Origin: Candidatus Odyssella thessalonicensis L13
GTDB taxonomy: Bacteria > Pseudomonadota > Alphaproteobacteria > Paracaedibacterales > Paracaedibacteraceae
DNA length: 64,000 nt
Direction: 5' to 3'
Assembly: GCF_000190415.1 (NCBI RefSeq)
Contig: NZ_AEWF01000002.1
Coordinates: 186,001 to 250,000, forward strand
This document shows positions 1 to 9,338 of the stretch, in pieces. Every line of letters begins with the position of its first letter. Within the stretch, counting starts at the first letter, position 1. The notes below the pieces were generated by a model, which saw only the letters and a program-made list of their open reading frames with translations, did no database searches and was not told the DNA's origin. Made by a program: the position numbers and the translations under genes.

Positions 1-496
1 CAAGCAAGCCTTCTAAATAGGTGCAAACCTGTGACGATTCTTCAATAGTGACGCCTTTGCGTCCAATATCAGAAAGGGTATCAATGATCAGAGGACCAAA
101 ATCCCGCCTAAGTAAGTCGCGGCCTTTACGCCCGATACATAAAATCTTAACCGGTACATTCTCAGCTTGCAGGCGACGCACCAGATGTTTGGTTTCGCGA
201 ATAATATTAATGTTAAAGCCGCCACATAATCCCCGATCTGATGACACAACCACCACTAAATGCACAGGATTGTCAGGGTTCCCTGTTAACAGTTTGGGAA
301 CCTGGGGTAGGTCTGGGTTTTGGCTTAACACATTAACCAGCATCTTTTCGAGAACCAAGGCATAGGGGCGCGCACTTTCCGCTTTTTCTTGAGCCTTCCT
401 TAGTTTCGCTGCTGCCACCATTTTCATAGCCGATGTGATCTTTTGCGTCGATTTGACGCTTTTGATCCTAAGCCGTAAGTCTTTTAAACTCGGCAT
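1..496 (-). CDS. atpG: ATP synthase F1 subunit gamma, N-terminal part (cut by window start)
   Basis: Reading the minus strand from the ATG at 496 gives an open frame of about 165 codons that runs off the window start, so the C-terminal part is missing. The N-terminus (MPSLKDLRLRIKSV, then TQKITSAMKMVAAAKL) is the classic gamma-subunit N-terminal helix, and a DRGLCGGFN block follows further in. Gamma is the central rotor shaft of F1, turning inside the alpha3-beta3 ring. It starts 15 bases after the atpA stop, in the usual order atpH-atpA-atpG; atpD and atpC would be expected beyond the window. Identification is secure; only the end is unknown. Confidence 0.95.
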   Translation of the reverse strand, partial: MPSLKDLRLRIKSVKSTQKITSAMKMVAAAKLRKAQEKAESARPYALVLEKMLVNVLSQNPDLPQVPKLLTGNPDNPVHLVVVVSSDRGLCGGFNINIIRETKHLVRRLQAENVPVKILCIGRKGRDLLRRDFGPLIIDTLSDIGRKGVTIEESSQVCTYLEGLL

Positions 497-511
497 CAGT
501 TAACCTCCTCG

Positions 512-2044
512 TTACCCGACAAAGTTCTTGGCAAATGTGGCAGCGAATTCATTGAGCAACTTTTCTTGCTCCTCCGTTAATTTTCCAGCTTTGTCAATTT
601 CAGCTATTAATTTTGGATGCTCAATTTTTAATGCTTGAATATATTCTTTCTCGAATTTACTGACATGCTTGGGATCAACATGGTCTAAATAGCCGCGAAC
701 ACCCGCAAATATAGAGACCACTTGCTCGCCGACACTTAATGGTGAATATTGAGGTTGCTTTAACAGTTCAGTCAAGCGAGCGCCCCGGGCTAGTAACTTC
801 TGCGTTGATGCATCAAGATCAGAGGCAAATTGCGCAAAAGATGCCATTTCGCGGTACTGGGCGAGTTCCAACTTGATTTTACCTGCGACCTGCTTCATAG
901 CTTTGGTTTGAGCGGCCGACCCCACACGGCTAACTGATAAACCGACGTTGATGGCCGGGCGGATGCCTTTATAGAACAGCTCTGTTTCAAGGAAAATCTG
1001 ACCGTCGGTAATGGAAATAACGTTGGTCGGGATGTAAGCCGAGACGTCACCCGCTTGAGTTTCAATAATAGGCAAAGCTGTTAAGGAGCCGCCGCCATAC
1101 GGATCATCCAACTTAGCGGCCCGCTCTAAAAGGCGGGAATGTAAGTAAAAGACATCACCCGGATAGGCTTCACGTCCAGGGGGTCGGCGTAAAAGTAGAG
1201 ACATTTGACGGTAAGCTTGGGCATGCTTGGATAAGTCATCATAAATGATAAGAGCATGCATTCCATTATCCCGGAAATACTCACCCATGGCACAGCCGGT
1301 ATAAGGGGCGAGGTATTGCATCGGAGCAGGATCCGAGGCGGTTGCCGCCACCACAATTGTATAATCCATGGCCCCGGCATCTTGCAGTTTTTTAACCAGG
1401 CTGGCTACGGATGACCTTTTTTGGCCAATGGCCACATAAATACAATAAAGCTTCTGACTTTCGTCTTTACCTTTGTTGGCTTCTCGCTGATTGATGATTG
1501 TATCAAGAGCAATGGCTGTCTTTCCCGTTTGGCGGTCACCAATGATTAACTCTCTTTGACCGCGCCCGATGGGGACCAACGTGTCGACCGCTTTTATCCC
1601 GGTCTGCATGGGTTCATGAACGGATTTACGTTTAATAATGCCAGGGGCTTTAACTTCGACGAGGCCACGACTTTCAGCAGGGATGTCGCCTTTGCCGTCA
1701 ATCGGATTGCCCAGGGCATCAACAACTCGGCCTAATAAACCCTTACCAATGGGAACATCCACAATCGTTTTGGTGCGTTTAACAGTATCACCTTCGCGGA
1801 CGTCTTTGTCAGGTCCAAACAGCACCACGCCCACATTATCGACTTCAAGATTGAGAGCCATGCCATAAGCGCCATTGGTAAACTGAACAAGCTCACCAGC
1901 TTGGACATGCTCGAGCCCATGAACGCGAGCAATACCATCTCCGACGGACAGGACGCGGCCTGATTCGGCAATGTCAACTTTTGCCTCATAATCATTGATC
2001 TTTTGTCTTAAGATAGCGGATATTTCTGCAGCCTTAAGTTCCAT
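512..2044 (-). CDS. atpA: ATP synthase F1 subunit alpha
   Basis: A 510-residue protein of normal family length. It carries the P-loop [13 protein letters not shown] at about residues 170-182 and the alpha-subunit signature [17 protein letters not shown] near residue 365. Alpha forms the non-catalytic nucleotide sites of the F1 hexamer and contacts delta at the top of the peripheral stalk. The start shares a base with the atpH stop, which implies translational coupling. Nothing unusual was seen; no missing motif residues. Confidence 0.98.
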   Translation of the reverse strand: MELKAAEISAILRQKINDYEAKVDIAESGRVLSVGDGIARVHGLEHVQAGELVQFTNGAYGMALNLEVDNVGVVLFGPDKDVREGDTVKRTKTIVDVPIGKGLLGRVVDALGNPIDGKGDIPAESRGLVEVKAPGIIKRKSVHEPMQTGIKAVDTLVPIGRGQRELIIGDRQTGKTAIALDTIINQREANKGKDESQKLYCIYVAIGQKRSSVASLVKKLQDAGAMDYTIVVAATASDPAPMQYLAPYTGCAMGEYFRDNGMHALIIYDDLSKHAQAYRQMSLLLRRPPGREAYPGDVFYLHSRLLERAAKLDDPYGGGSLTALPIIETQAGDVSAYIPTNVISITDGQIFLETELFYKGIRPAINVGLSVSRVGSAAQTKAMKQVAGKIKLELAQYREMASFAQFASDLDASTQKLLARGARLTELLKQPQYSPLSVGEQVVSIFAGVRGYLDHVDPKHVSKFEKEYIQALKIEHPKLIAEIDKAGKLTEEQEKLLNEFAATFAKNFVG

Positions 2045-2610
2045 TAAGCACTTCCTTTCATCGCATTGGCTAAATGATTCAGTTGGTTGGCAATTGTCAG
2101 ATCAATGATCTGGTTTCCAATATGGACGAGAATTCCGCCCAGATAAGTTTGATCAGTTGCATAACGGATTTCGACTGATCCCGAAAATTGTTTTGCTAGA
2201 ATCTGCGATACAGCTTCTTTTTGCTTTGAGTTCAATGGAACGGCGGAAATAATTTCAGCATGAATAATGTTCTGGCTGTAATCGACCAGTTCTTGAAAAA
2301 TTGACTGAATAGCAAAAATATATTTAAGACGCCTGTTTTCGGCGAGAATACGAATAAAGCTGCTTAATATGTTTGACAATTTTACTTTGTCACCAATCGC
2401 CTGGAAAACAGCTATATGCTCTTCCCGTGTTAACGCCGGAGAAAGAATAATCGCCTGAAAATCGGCGTTAGTTTTCGTAAAATGACAAAATTCCTGAAAT
2501 TGCTTGGCAACATTTGCCACATCACGGCTTTCTGAGGCAAGATCGTAAAGAGTTTTGGCGTAACGTCCAGCGAGGGAAGTTAGGTTGCCGGAAAGGGAAG
2601 TAGGATCCAT
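2044..2610 (-). CDS. atpH: ATP synthase F1 subunit delta
   Basis: A 188-residue protein with the OSCP/delta fold signature: N-terminal [13 protein letters not shown], and a C-terminal region with the typical [16 protein letters not shown] segment. Delta joins F1 to the membrane-anchored b subunits of the peripheral stalk. It is the first gene of the visible atp operon. A possible -10 (TATAAT on the minus strand, at 2693-2698) lies about 85 bases upstream, but I see no good -35 for it. F0 genes are not adjacent, as is usual in alphaproteobacteria, where F0 and F1 operons are separate. Confidence 0.95.
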   Translation of the reverse strand: MDPTSLSGNLTSLAGRYAKTLYDLASESRDVANVAKQFQEFCHFTKTNADFQAIILSPALTREEHIAVFQAIGDKVKLSNILSSFIRILAENRRLKYIFAIQSIFQELVDYSQNIIHAEIISAVPLNSKQKEAVSQILAKQFSGSVEIRYATDQTYLGGILVHIGNQIIDLTIANQLNHLANAMKGSA

Positions 2611-2879
2611 GGCAATTCCAATAATTTTAACAAATCTTTAATGAAAGGTTTAGCACAGCTAAGCATTTTACACAAGGTGGTTTCGATAATTCATTATACG
2701 GAGTTTAGCTGTCCAATTAAAGTTTTTTAGCTGCTAAAAGCAATAAAAATAATGGTTAAAGCTCACTACTTATTGCGATAATTGGAGAAGTTTTTACTAC
2801 CGAAGCAACAAAATTGTTAAAGTGCTACCCCGATCTATAACAAAAGCGGGCTAGCCTTAATCATGAAACCGTGAACTTA

Positions 2880-3130
2880 ATTCGGCAATCCGAAAGGGCC
2901 AGAGGTAGATAAGCTTGAGTCAGGAAGCGCCTGTTCTCATCTGTCATACTCTACGGCCTGAGGTGTCGGACTGTAAGGCATATTATTGCCTGCAAATTAA
3001 GTAATTAGCGTAATCCATCCCGCTCGGGGCTGCAAGGACTGCTTTCAGTTTAAAATCAGTCTTCAAGCTTCCTGCAAGGGAAGGAGAGGGAATCCTAAGG
3101 ATGGCATGGAGAACCTTTTATGACCTGGGG
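2880..3130. ncRNA. Candidate structured noncoding RNA, class unknown
   Basis: This stretch has no ORF, yet is GC-richer than its AT-rich flanks and holds several small hairpins: AGGCA/TGCCT near 2977-2992, AAGGACTG/CAGTCTT near 3034-3064, and CTTCC/GGAAG near 3068-3083. In AT-rich genomes such islands are often RNA genes. The string CCTGAGGTGTC near 2957 faintly recalls the 5' side of 6S RNA, but I could not build the matching closing stem. The conserved cores of RNase P RNA, SRP RNA and tmRNA are absent. Existence as an RNA gene is inference; class and strand are undecided. Confidence 0.3.
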
Positions 3131-3225
3131 GCTATAACAGCTTCTTTTAATCAGTAAAAGAATTCGAGGAAATCTTTGAATTTTAAAACATTGGCTGCAG
3201 AGAGTGATGAATTTTACAAATTTTA

Positions 3226-3234
3226 TGATATAAT
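3226..3234 (+). promoter_or_regulatory. Extended -10 promoter element upstream of trmB
   Basis: TG-A-TATAAT is an extended -10 box with a perfect TATAAT at 3229-3234, about 35 bases before the trmB ATG. The -35 position has no good match, which is common for extended -10 promoters. Confidence 0.5.
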
Positions 3235-3268
3235 GGCTTAACTTAATATCAGTGAACAATAATTAGCA

Positions 3269-3949
3269 ATGCATCAACACAGAAAAGTTTGGGGACGGAA
3301 AGTAGCACGTCCTCTCAAGATTAATCAGAAACGTCTTCTTGACGAAGAACTTCCAAAACTTCAATTATTTGCTGATTTTGGTAAAAAGTTAGATCTAACT
3401 CAGCTTATGCCTGGGTTTGAATCCTATATTTTAGAAATAGGCTTTGGCGGCGGTGAACATTTAGCATGGCGCGCTCAACAATCTTCAAGTCAGGGATTTA
3501 TTGGATGTGAGCCGTTTATTACGGGTGTGGCCGGTTTGCTTGGATATATTGAAGATTATGAGCTTGACAATGTCCGCATTGTAATTGATGATGCCCGCGT
3601 CTTGCTTCAATCTTTACCTGATGCTAGCTTGGATCGTATTTTTATTCTTTTCCCAGACCCATGGCATAAGAAACGCCATCACAAACGCCGTATTGTGAGC
3701 GATGAAACCATTGGTGAACTGTCTCGAGTGCTAAAGAAGGGCGGCGAATTAATGATGGCAACTGATATCCAAGACTATGCAGACTGGATGGTAGATGTTC
3801 TCAGCCGGCGGTCAGAATTTACGGCCATGCTTGACGGGCGTCAGAGTGTTTATGAACGCCCGCATCCTTGGCTTGTGACGCGATATGAGCAAAAAGGCAT
3901 AGATGCGGGCCGCAAACCCAGTTACTTGCTCTACCGTAAAAACGATTGA
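3269..3949 (+). CDS. trmB: tRNA (guanine-N7-)-methyltransferase
   Basis: A 226-residue class I methyltransferase that makes m7G46 in the tRNA variable loop using S-adenosylmethionine. The SAM-binding loop EIGFGGGEHLAW lies near residues 56-67. The family hallmark FPDPWHKKRHHKRR near residues 129-142 supplies the catalytic Asp and tRNA-binding basic residues. Length is typical. It stands alone on plus, converging on the flagellar operon 93 bases downstream. Confidence 0.95.
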   Translation: MHQHRKVWGRKVARPLKINQKRLLDEELPKLQLFADFGKKLDLTQLMPGFESYILEIGFGGGEHLAWRAQQSSSQGFIGCEPFITGVAGLLGYIEDYELDNVRIVIDDARVLLQSLPDASLDRIFILFPDPWHKKRHHKRRIVSDETIGELSRVLKKGGELMMATDIQDYADWMVDVLSRRSEFTAMLDGRQSVYERPHPWLVTRYEQKGIDAGRKPSYLLYRKND

Positions 3950-4014
3950 GCTTGTAGGGGGTGGCTTCCCCGTGTGGCCGATTTAAGCAAAAGCCAGAAG
4001 GGGAGCTCCTTACA

Positions 4015-4034
4015 TAAAAGCATAAAACTGCTTT
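4015..4034 (-). terminator. Possible terminator of the flagellar operon
   Basis: On the minus strand an AAAGCA/TGCTTT stem with a 6-base loop is followed by TTTTATG, just after the fliW stop. The stem is short, so strength is uncertain. Confidence 0.4.
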
Positions 4035-4042
4035 AGGCCTGA

Positions 4043-4486
4043 CTAGATAATCTTTGCAATTGGATAGTCAGGGTTATTCAATATCACCTGCCAAGCGCGA
4101 TGGCTTGCTGGGTGGAAAATAAACGGTGCTCTAATATTGGCGGTCATCGTCTTTTGGCCGTCTTCATTGGCGTCCACTGACACAATGAGAAAGACTTGGC
4201 ATTCTGGGAGCTCTAATCCGAGATGTTTTGTTGCCGTCATCAGATCTGCCTCAGCAATGGTGATATCACTGATTTGCAGCTGATCTAATTTCAGGAGTAT
4301 AAAACAGTATTCTTGCTCCTCTATGCTTTGAAGCTCCCAAAACAGGCTAACTTCTTCAGCAACCAAAGGGGTCAAGGTATAATGATTAATATCATTAAAT
4401 CCAATAATCCCTTGCGGCATAATCAGCCGATAGACAGGTAATTGAGACTCAATTGCTTGTGTGGCTAGTTGTTCACAGTTCATCAT
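4043..4486 (-). CDS. fliW: Flagellar assembly factor FliW
   Basis: A 147-residue protein with the FliW pattern: a G-I-I-G-F segment near residues 25-30, then LFWELQSIEEQEYCFILLKL near residues 48-67 (family form PLFWLQSLDDPELAFVV). In other bacteria FliW binds flagellin and antagonises the translational repressor CsrA, linking flagellin synthesis to hook completion. It is the last gene of the flagellar operon, 11 bases after flgL. No csrA gene is visible here, so the partner must be elsewhere or absent. Confidence 0.8.
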   Translation of the reverse strand: MMNCEQLATQAIESQLPVYRLIMPQGIIGFNDINHYTLTPLVAEEVSLFWELQSIEEQEYCFILLKLDQLQISDITIAEADLMTATKHLGLELPECQVFLIVSVDANEDGQKTMTANIRAPFIFHPASHRAWQVILNNPDYPIAKII

Positions 4487-4497
4487 GGTTTCCCCCT

Positions 4498-5415
4498 TTA
4501 TACTGGTATCTTTTCAATAAGTTCTTTGATCGAATTAAGTGAGCTGGTGGTCACATAACGTGTCAGCTGAAGTCGCGTCTTACTCTCAACATAATCTTGT
4601 AAAACTTCTGAGTCTGTGCGATAGCCCAACTCTTTAATATTCTCTGAGACTTCTTGCTCTAGATTTAATAAAGACTCTTCTACTCTTTCTAGCGTCTTCT
4701 GGCTGTTTTCTAATCTGTTTGTTGCTTGAACGATGTTTTCGTGTCCTTGCAGGCATAAGTCATTAGCACGCTGTAAACGATCATCTTTCTCAGTGGTAGG
4801 GAGAGTTGAACATAGTCTAAGCGAGAATATTAACTCCGCAATACCTATATCGTCTGCCCTTACTGGTGTTTGAATAACTGTATCATCATCGGCTCTGAAG
4901 CTTAAATCAGAGGAGCTGCCCTGATAATATAAGGTCGCATCCACGGGGTCAGATAGCGCCATTGCCGGTAATGTCGCTAAATCTACGGTCGGTGCAACAT
5001 TAGTCGCGGTACCGGCAAAAATATACTTCTCATCAAAGCGGCTGTTGAGAATAGAATTAAGATAGCCTAATCTATCATTACACCATATCGAAAGCTCTTG
5101 AGTACTAGCTAGGGTTGAACTGCGTAACAATGAGATACGGGTCTGAAGTTCGACGGCTGTCTCTCGCATTTTGTCCATCTGATCGCGAACAAATTTTAAC
5201 CGTTCATGGTTTAAAACAGCGCCATCTTTATAACTTTGGACGCTTTCTAGTATCAATTCTTGACCGATAAATTGCTGAACATTTCGGGCCTCGCCATAAC
5301 TGCCCGAGACTCCGCCACTGGTTAATTCGGCGGAGCTTGTCTGCACAGAGCGCTCACTACTCAGCGCGATCATTTGGTTATATCTGGCAGTCGTTAAATA
5401 AGGTAAATTTGTCAT
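4498..5415 (-). CDS. flgL: Flagellar hook-associated protein 3 (hook-filament junction)
   Basis: A 305-residue flagellin-like protein. The C-terminal coiled-coil region and the SRFDEKYIFAGT segment (about 126-137; family form GRYLFGG or YIFAGT) are typical of FlgL. FlgL forms the ring of the hook-filament junction on which flagellin polymerises. It follows flgK by 12 bases and precedes fliW, the normal HAP gene order. Identification by flagellin-type ends plus context. Confidence 0.85.
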   Translation of the reverse strand: MTNLPYLTTARYNQMIALSSERSVQTSSAELTSGGVSGSYGEARNVQQFIGQELILESVQSYKDGAVLNHERLKFVRDQMDKMRETAVELQTRISLLRSSTLASTQELSIWCNDRLGYLNSILNSRFDEKYIFAGTATNVAPTVDLATLPAMALSDPVDATLYYQGSSSDLSFRADDDTVIQTPVRADDIGIAELIFSLRLCSTLPTTEKDDRLQRANDLCLQGHENIVQATNRLENSQKTLERVEESLLNLEQEVSENIKELGYRTDSEVLQDYVESKTRLQLTRYVTTSSLNSIKELIEKIPV

Positions 5416-5427
5416 ATATTAGGATCC

Positions 5428-7263
5428 TTATCTTGTAAGTGTCGTCATTAAATCTCTATCCATAGAGTTCACAATATTCAAAGCTTTAGAGGTAATGCTT
5501 TGGCTAGTGGATAACTCAAAAATTTTAATAATCTCTTCCGAGGGATCAACCCCACTTTTGTATTGAGCCAGCTTGGTTAACTCCTCATAGATACGCTCAT
5601 CAACTTCCTGGGTTGAGCGGCTGCGATTGATATCTGATTGAATAAGTGACATGATGCGGGTGGCATACTCGGTCGCAGAGATTTTGGCGACAGAAAGAGC
5701 GCCGGCAGCAAGAAAGTCCAAGTTGCCCCGCCTTAAGGTATCGCCGATCTGAAAGGCAATCGTGGTATCGCTTTCAGTAAGGCCGAGACAATCGCCTGAG
5801 GGTGGCGGAACTTGGTTGTTTAAAACACCGACGGATAAATTAGCTGCGTTGGTTGAAAACCGATCGCGCACTTTAAGATGGTTGGCAATGCCGACCTGGG
5901 CTGAGCTACTTACCACTTGGTTATCAGTATCAAACAAATTGTTAAGCCCGAAGAAATGCGAAAAGCCATAAGCTATGGTCGGGTCGTAAGTTGATGATGC
6001 CGAGATAGTAGGTTTAGTAGTGCCAGCGGCGCCAATTGCCACACATTTATTAGCGGTCGATGAGATTTGCAACTCACCTGTGGGTAACTGGGTGACCGTA
6101 AAGTCACCGGCGATATTGCTAAAGCCATAAGTGGCTGAATTAATGTCACTCACTAAACCGCCAACCGACATACCATCTGTAAGAGGCACGTCTTTATAGT
6201 CAAGTAAAGTTCCATTCATATCGGTAACGGCGATGCGCAGGGTGCCTTGGCCTGAAATTGTTGTACTAGGGTCTATTGGCACGGCTACACCCGGCACATA
6301 ATTGAGACCCGTTAAAGTAGCGTCCCCTGCAAAGGCGGCTCCTTCATTATGGAGCGCATTAGTCGTATCACGCACAACGCGGGTCAGTTCATCTAATTCG
6401 GCCTGGATATCGGGTAGAATCTGATCACGCAGCTCTAGCAGGCCAGCAATCTCACCAGAGGTAAAGGTTGAGGTAATATTGATGCCCGCTGCGGTGGAAA
6501 TAGGCGAAAGTACGTCCCCGGGGAGAATATAGCTTGCTGGGGTATAGCTAAGAGGAAAGGTGCTAATGGAGGTCGCCAGCACATCGCCACTTTCAAGGGC
6601 AATCGTTTTATTATTGTTAGCTGCGTCAAAAACTTTAATGCCACAAAGTTCAGTTGAGTTGTGGATAAGCAGGTCGCGTTCATCTTCAAGATTTGAGGTA
6701 TCGAGATTATTAACTGTAAAGGAAACAATCTGTTGATTATAGTCTTTAATTGATTCTAAATTGGCGTTTAGAGTTGTGATTGCAGTGGCAATATCAGCAT
6801 CGGCTTGAGCGCGCAAATCATTAATTTGATCCGAAAGATTTGTCATCTGATTAGCAAGGGTTACAGCGGCATGAATTGTTTCCCGCTTTTTGTTGCCGTC
6901 TGTGATGGAAACCACCTCTGTCATCTTGACGCTAAATTGATTGATGCGATGAATGAAGGAGGCTTCATCACCTTTGGTGCCCAACAGTTGTGAGAGTCGA
7001 GTATAGTAGCTATCTTCGATCTCACTTTTACCCACCTTAGAGTTCTGTAGACGGGTTTGAGTCTGAATAACTTTATCAATCACACGGCTAATCTGGCTCT
7101 GCTTAATGCCCGAGACGCTATCGCGTAGGATTAATTTTTCAGCATAAGCAACCTTGCGGGTATAACCGTCAACATCTGCCCGTGCCACATTAGCAGAAGT
7201 AAGCTCAGTTTGTTTACGGTCATATTTAATCTTTGATAGAAGGGTGGAAACGGAATTGGCCAT
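5428..7263 (-). CDS. flgK: Flagellar hook-associated protein 1
   Basis: A 611-residue HAP1. The N-terminus (about 1-40) has the rod/hook family pattern with TSANVARADVDGYTRK (compare NIANxNTxGYSRQ), and the C-terminus ends with the conserved helix having SxSITSKALNIVNSMDRDL. FlgK caps the hook and joins it to FlgL and filament. It lies 9 bases after the flgN-like chaperone gene. Length is within the broad family range. Confidence 0.92.
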   Translation of the reverse strand: MANSVSTLLSKIKYDRKQTELTSANVARADVDGYTRKVAYAEKLILRDSVSGIKQSQISRVIDKVIQTQTRLQNSKVGKSEIEDSYYTRLSQLLGTKGDEASFIHRINQFSVKMTEVVSITDGNKKRETIHAAVTLANQMTNLSDQINDLRAQADADIATAITTLNANLESIKDYNQQIVSFTVNNLDTSNLEDERDLLIHNSTELCGIKVFDAANNNKTIALESGDVLATSISTFPLSYTPASYILPGDVLSPISTAAGINITSTFTSGEIAGLLELRDQILPDIQAELDELTRVVRDTTNALHNEGAAFAGDATLTGLNYVPGVAVPIDPSTTISGQGTLRIAVTDMNGTLLDYKDVPLTDGMSVGGLVSDINSATYGFSNIAGDFTVTQLPTGELQISSTANKCVAIGAAGTTKPTISASSTYDPTIAYGFSHFFGLNNLFDTDNQVVSSSAQVGIANHLKVRDRFSTNAANLSVGVLNNQVPPPSGDCLGLTESDTTIAFQIGDTLRRGNLDFLAAGALSVAKISATEYATRIMSLIQSDINRSRSTQEVDERIYEELTKLAQYKSGVDPSEEIIKIFELSTSQSITSKALNIVNSMDRDLMTTLTR

Positions 7264-7272
7264 AATCTTCTC

Positions 7273-7698
7273 CTAGATCTGTAAGTTAAGCGCCAGCATG
7301 GTAACAGGTGCTAAGTTAGGGTCAAAACGAGCTGTTTTATTATAATGGCAGGTAGGTGCCTGATCTTCTTTGACAGCTTGACTAATCTTGTCAATGATTT
7401 TATTGCGAACTGTTTGCGCTACCTCAAGGGCTTGCTTGTTTTCAAGAAGGCAAGCATGTAATCGGTCTATTAGTTCTTTAAGCGCTTGTAATTCTTCGAC
7501 AGTGCACTCAGAGGTAATATCTTGCTCATTAAATTGTTTGCAGATAAATTGATGCTGCTCGGCTAATTTCTGCTTGTCTAATAATAAAGCTTGGGCTTCA
7601 GAGACCTGATGCGCATATAAAAGCTCAGTTTCCTTATGGATTATCTCCACCAGCTCAGCTGTGATTTCCATTAAATTCTGATAAACATTATTTGACAT
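7273..7698 (-). CDS. flgN: FlgN-type flagellar export chaperone (probable)
   Basis: A 141-residue, mostly helical protein with many Glu, Gln and Lys, as in FlgN/FliT chaperones, which hold FlgK and FlgL for export by the flagellar secretion machine. Sequence conservation in this family is low; the assignment rests on size, helix pattern and position directly before flgK-flgL. It overlaps the end of flgJ by 11 bases. Confidence 0.65.
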   Translation of the reverse strand: MSNNVYQNLMEITAELVEIIHKETELLYAHQVSEAQALLLDKQKLAEQHQFICKQFNEQDITSECTVEELQALKELIDRLHACLLENKQALEVAQTVRNKIIDKISQAVKEDQAPTCHYNKTARFDPNLAPVTMLALNLQI

Positions 7699-7996
7699 CT
7701 GTTCTCTCCTGTCCCTTTAGCAAGATTGGGTAAACACTTTCAGCAATCCCGAAAACACCGGGCATAGACTCGGCAATTTTTTCTGCCCAAAAAGAGCGAA
7801 ACATAACTTCAGTTTGTCCGCCGCCAAATAGACCCGTGTCATTACCAGAAAACATTTGCTGAATGATGTGGCTGGTGAACGCCGCCTCAAATTTTTGAGC
7901 TGCTTCCCAAGCCTTGGCTGGCTCTACTTCGCTTTTTGACCTTATGGCTGTATGCGAATTGATGAGGCTAGAAAATTGAGTCGCGTGGATTGTCAT
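7688..7996 (-). CDS. flgJ: Flagellar rod-binding protein FlgJ, rod domain only
   Basis: A 102-residue protein matching the N-terminal FlgJ rod-binding domain: A-x-x-FEAAFTSHIIQQMF near residues 34-49, a GGGQTEVMFRSFWAEKIAES region near 58-77. The muramidase domain of enteric FlgJ is missing, as in other alphaproteobacteria, so peptidoglycan opening needs a separate lytic enzyme. Its start overlaps the flgI stop by one base. Confidence 0.85.
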   Translation of the reverse strand: MTIHATQFSSLINSHTAIRSKSEVEPAKAWEAAQKFEAAFTSHIIQQMFSGNDTGLFGGGQTEVMFRSFWAEKIAESMPGVFGIAESVYPILLKGQERTDVK

Positions 7997-9123
7997 TAGA
8001 TCACCTCAATATCTGCTTGAATTGCGCCCGCTGCTTTTATGCTGCGTAAGATTGAAATAAGATCGCGTGGCGTTGCCCCTAAGGCATTCAGACCATTCAC
8101 TAATTCTTGTAATGAGATGCCAGACTGTAGGATGGCGAATTTGCCTTTTTCCTCTTTAACTGTAATATCACTGCGATTAACAATCTCTGCTGTCTGGACC
8201 TGGGTAAAAGGCTGCGGCTGCGAGACCTGCGGTGTTTCAACAACTTTGATGGTTATACTGCCTTGAGTTACAGCGACGGTTGATATTTTAACATTCTCGC
8301 CCATAACAATCACACCGTCTTGGTCATCAATAATGATCTTCGCTGCTTGATCCGGCTGAACAGTCAGCTGCTCAAGGGTGGTTAAGAAACCCACTAAATT
8401 AGAGCGATGCTTATCAGGAATCATAAGGCTTACAGTCGTCGGATCCTTTGCTTGGGCAAGTTCACCAAACTGTTCATTAATAGAATTGCTAATCCGTTGA
8501 GCCGTAGTAAAGTCAGGGTTTTTTAAGCTCAGGTGCATGCGCTGCATAGAGGCCAGCTCGAAGCCTACCTCTTTCTCAATAATAGCCCCATTGATAATCT
8601 GTGCGGATGTGGGAACACCTTTAACCACTTTCGAACCTGAATTGCCATCAGCGTTAAAGCCGTTGGTAGCAACTGCCCCTTGCGCGACGGCGTAAACATC
8701 GCCATCGGCTCCAAGAAGAGGAGTAACCAGTAAGGTTCCACCTCGTAAATCTTTAGCATCCCCTAAGGCGGATACTGACACATCAATTCGCGTTCCTTGC
8801 CGTGAAAATGCAGGCATGGTAGCGGTGACCATTACGGCTGCGATGTTTTTACCACTTAAGTTAATATTGCCGGTATTTGCATCGCGGATGTTAACTCCTA
8901 AACGCTCTAGCATACCAGCAAGGCTTTCTTTGGTATAAGGGATGGCGGCAATTGAGTCTCCTGTTCCATTCAAGCCAACGACCAGACCATATCCTACCAA
9001 CTGATTCTCTCGCACGCCTTCAAAACTGACAATGTCTTTAATGCGAACAGTATTAGCTGCTGCATATGAAGGGTGAATTATTTGACACCACGTAAAACTA
9101 AGGATTAAAAGTTGTCTAATCAT
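7996..9123 (-). CDS. flgI: Flagellar P-ring protein
   Basis: A 375-residue periplasmic protein with a signal peptide (about 1-21, ending SYAAA), then VRIKDIVSFEGVRENQLVGYGLVVGLNGTGD split over residues 25-56, diagnostic of FlgI. It forms the P ring bushing around the flagellar rod in the peptidoglycan layer. First gene of the visible operon flgI-flgJ-flgN-flgK-flgL-fliW. Full length. Confidence 0.97.
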   Translation of the reverse strand: MIRQLLILSFTWCQIIHPSYAAANTVRIKDIVSFEGVRENQLVGYGLVVGLNGTGDSIAAIPYTKESLAGMLERLGVNIRDANTGNINLSGKNIAAVMVTATMPAFSRQGTRIDVSVSALGDAKDLRGGTLLVTPLLGADGDVYAVAQGAVATNGFNADGNSGSKVVKGVPTSAQIINGAIIEKEVGFELASMQRMHLSLKNPDFTTAQRISNSINEQFGELAQAKDPTTVSLMIPDKHRSNLVGFLTTLEQLTVQPDQAAKIIIDDQDGVIVMGENVKISTVAVTQGSITIKVVETPQVSQPQPFTQVQTAEIVNRSDITVKEEKGKFAILQSGISLQELVNGLNALGATPRDLISILRSIKAAGAIQADIEVI

Positions 9124-9338
9124 TTATGCCTCACTTATATCTCACCCTAATCCAGCAATTTTCATGCCAAGTTCGATAAGGATAGCTTTTTCAGTCGCTT
9201 CTAGTACCAGTTTGACAATCAAAGATTAAGAAGTGATCAATTTATGTAAAATTTTACCTTAACTTCTTTCGATGAGCTGTACACCAGAACCAGGGTTGGT
9301 TAACATAAAATTAAGATCTTTTGTAACATGGTGCTATT

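Larger units (their letters stand above)
2611..3268. other. Long intergenic region between atpH and trmB
   Basis: About 660 bases with no credible ORF on either strand. The outer parts are AT-rich and would hold divergent promoters for atpH (minus) and trmB (plus). The middle (about 2880-3130) is clearly richer in G and C and in local inverted repeats; it is listed separately as a candidate structured RNA. Confidence 0.6.

Noticed and set aside
21-365. 114-codon open frame on plus at the window start
   Set aside because: It is antisense to atpG, whose minus frame is clearly family-like.
2880-3130. RNase P RNA, SRP RNA or tmRNA in the GC-richer island
   Set aside because: The conserved cores (GAGGAAAGTCC, GGAAGGAAGCAG, tmRNA acceptor with CCA) are not present.
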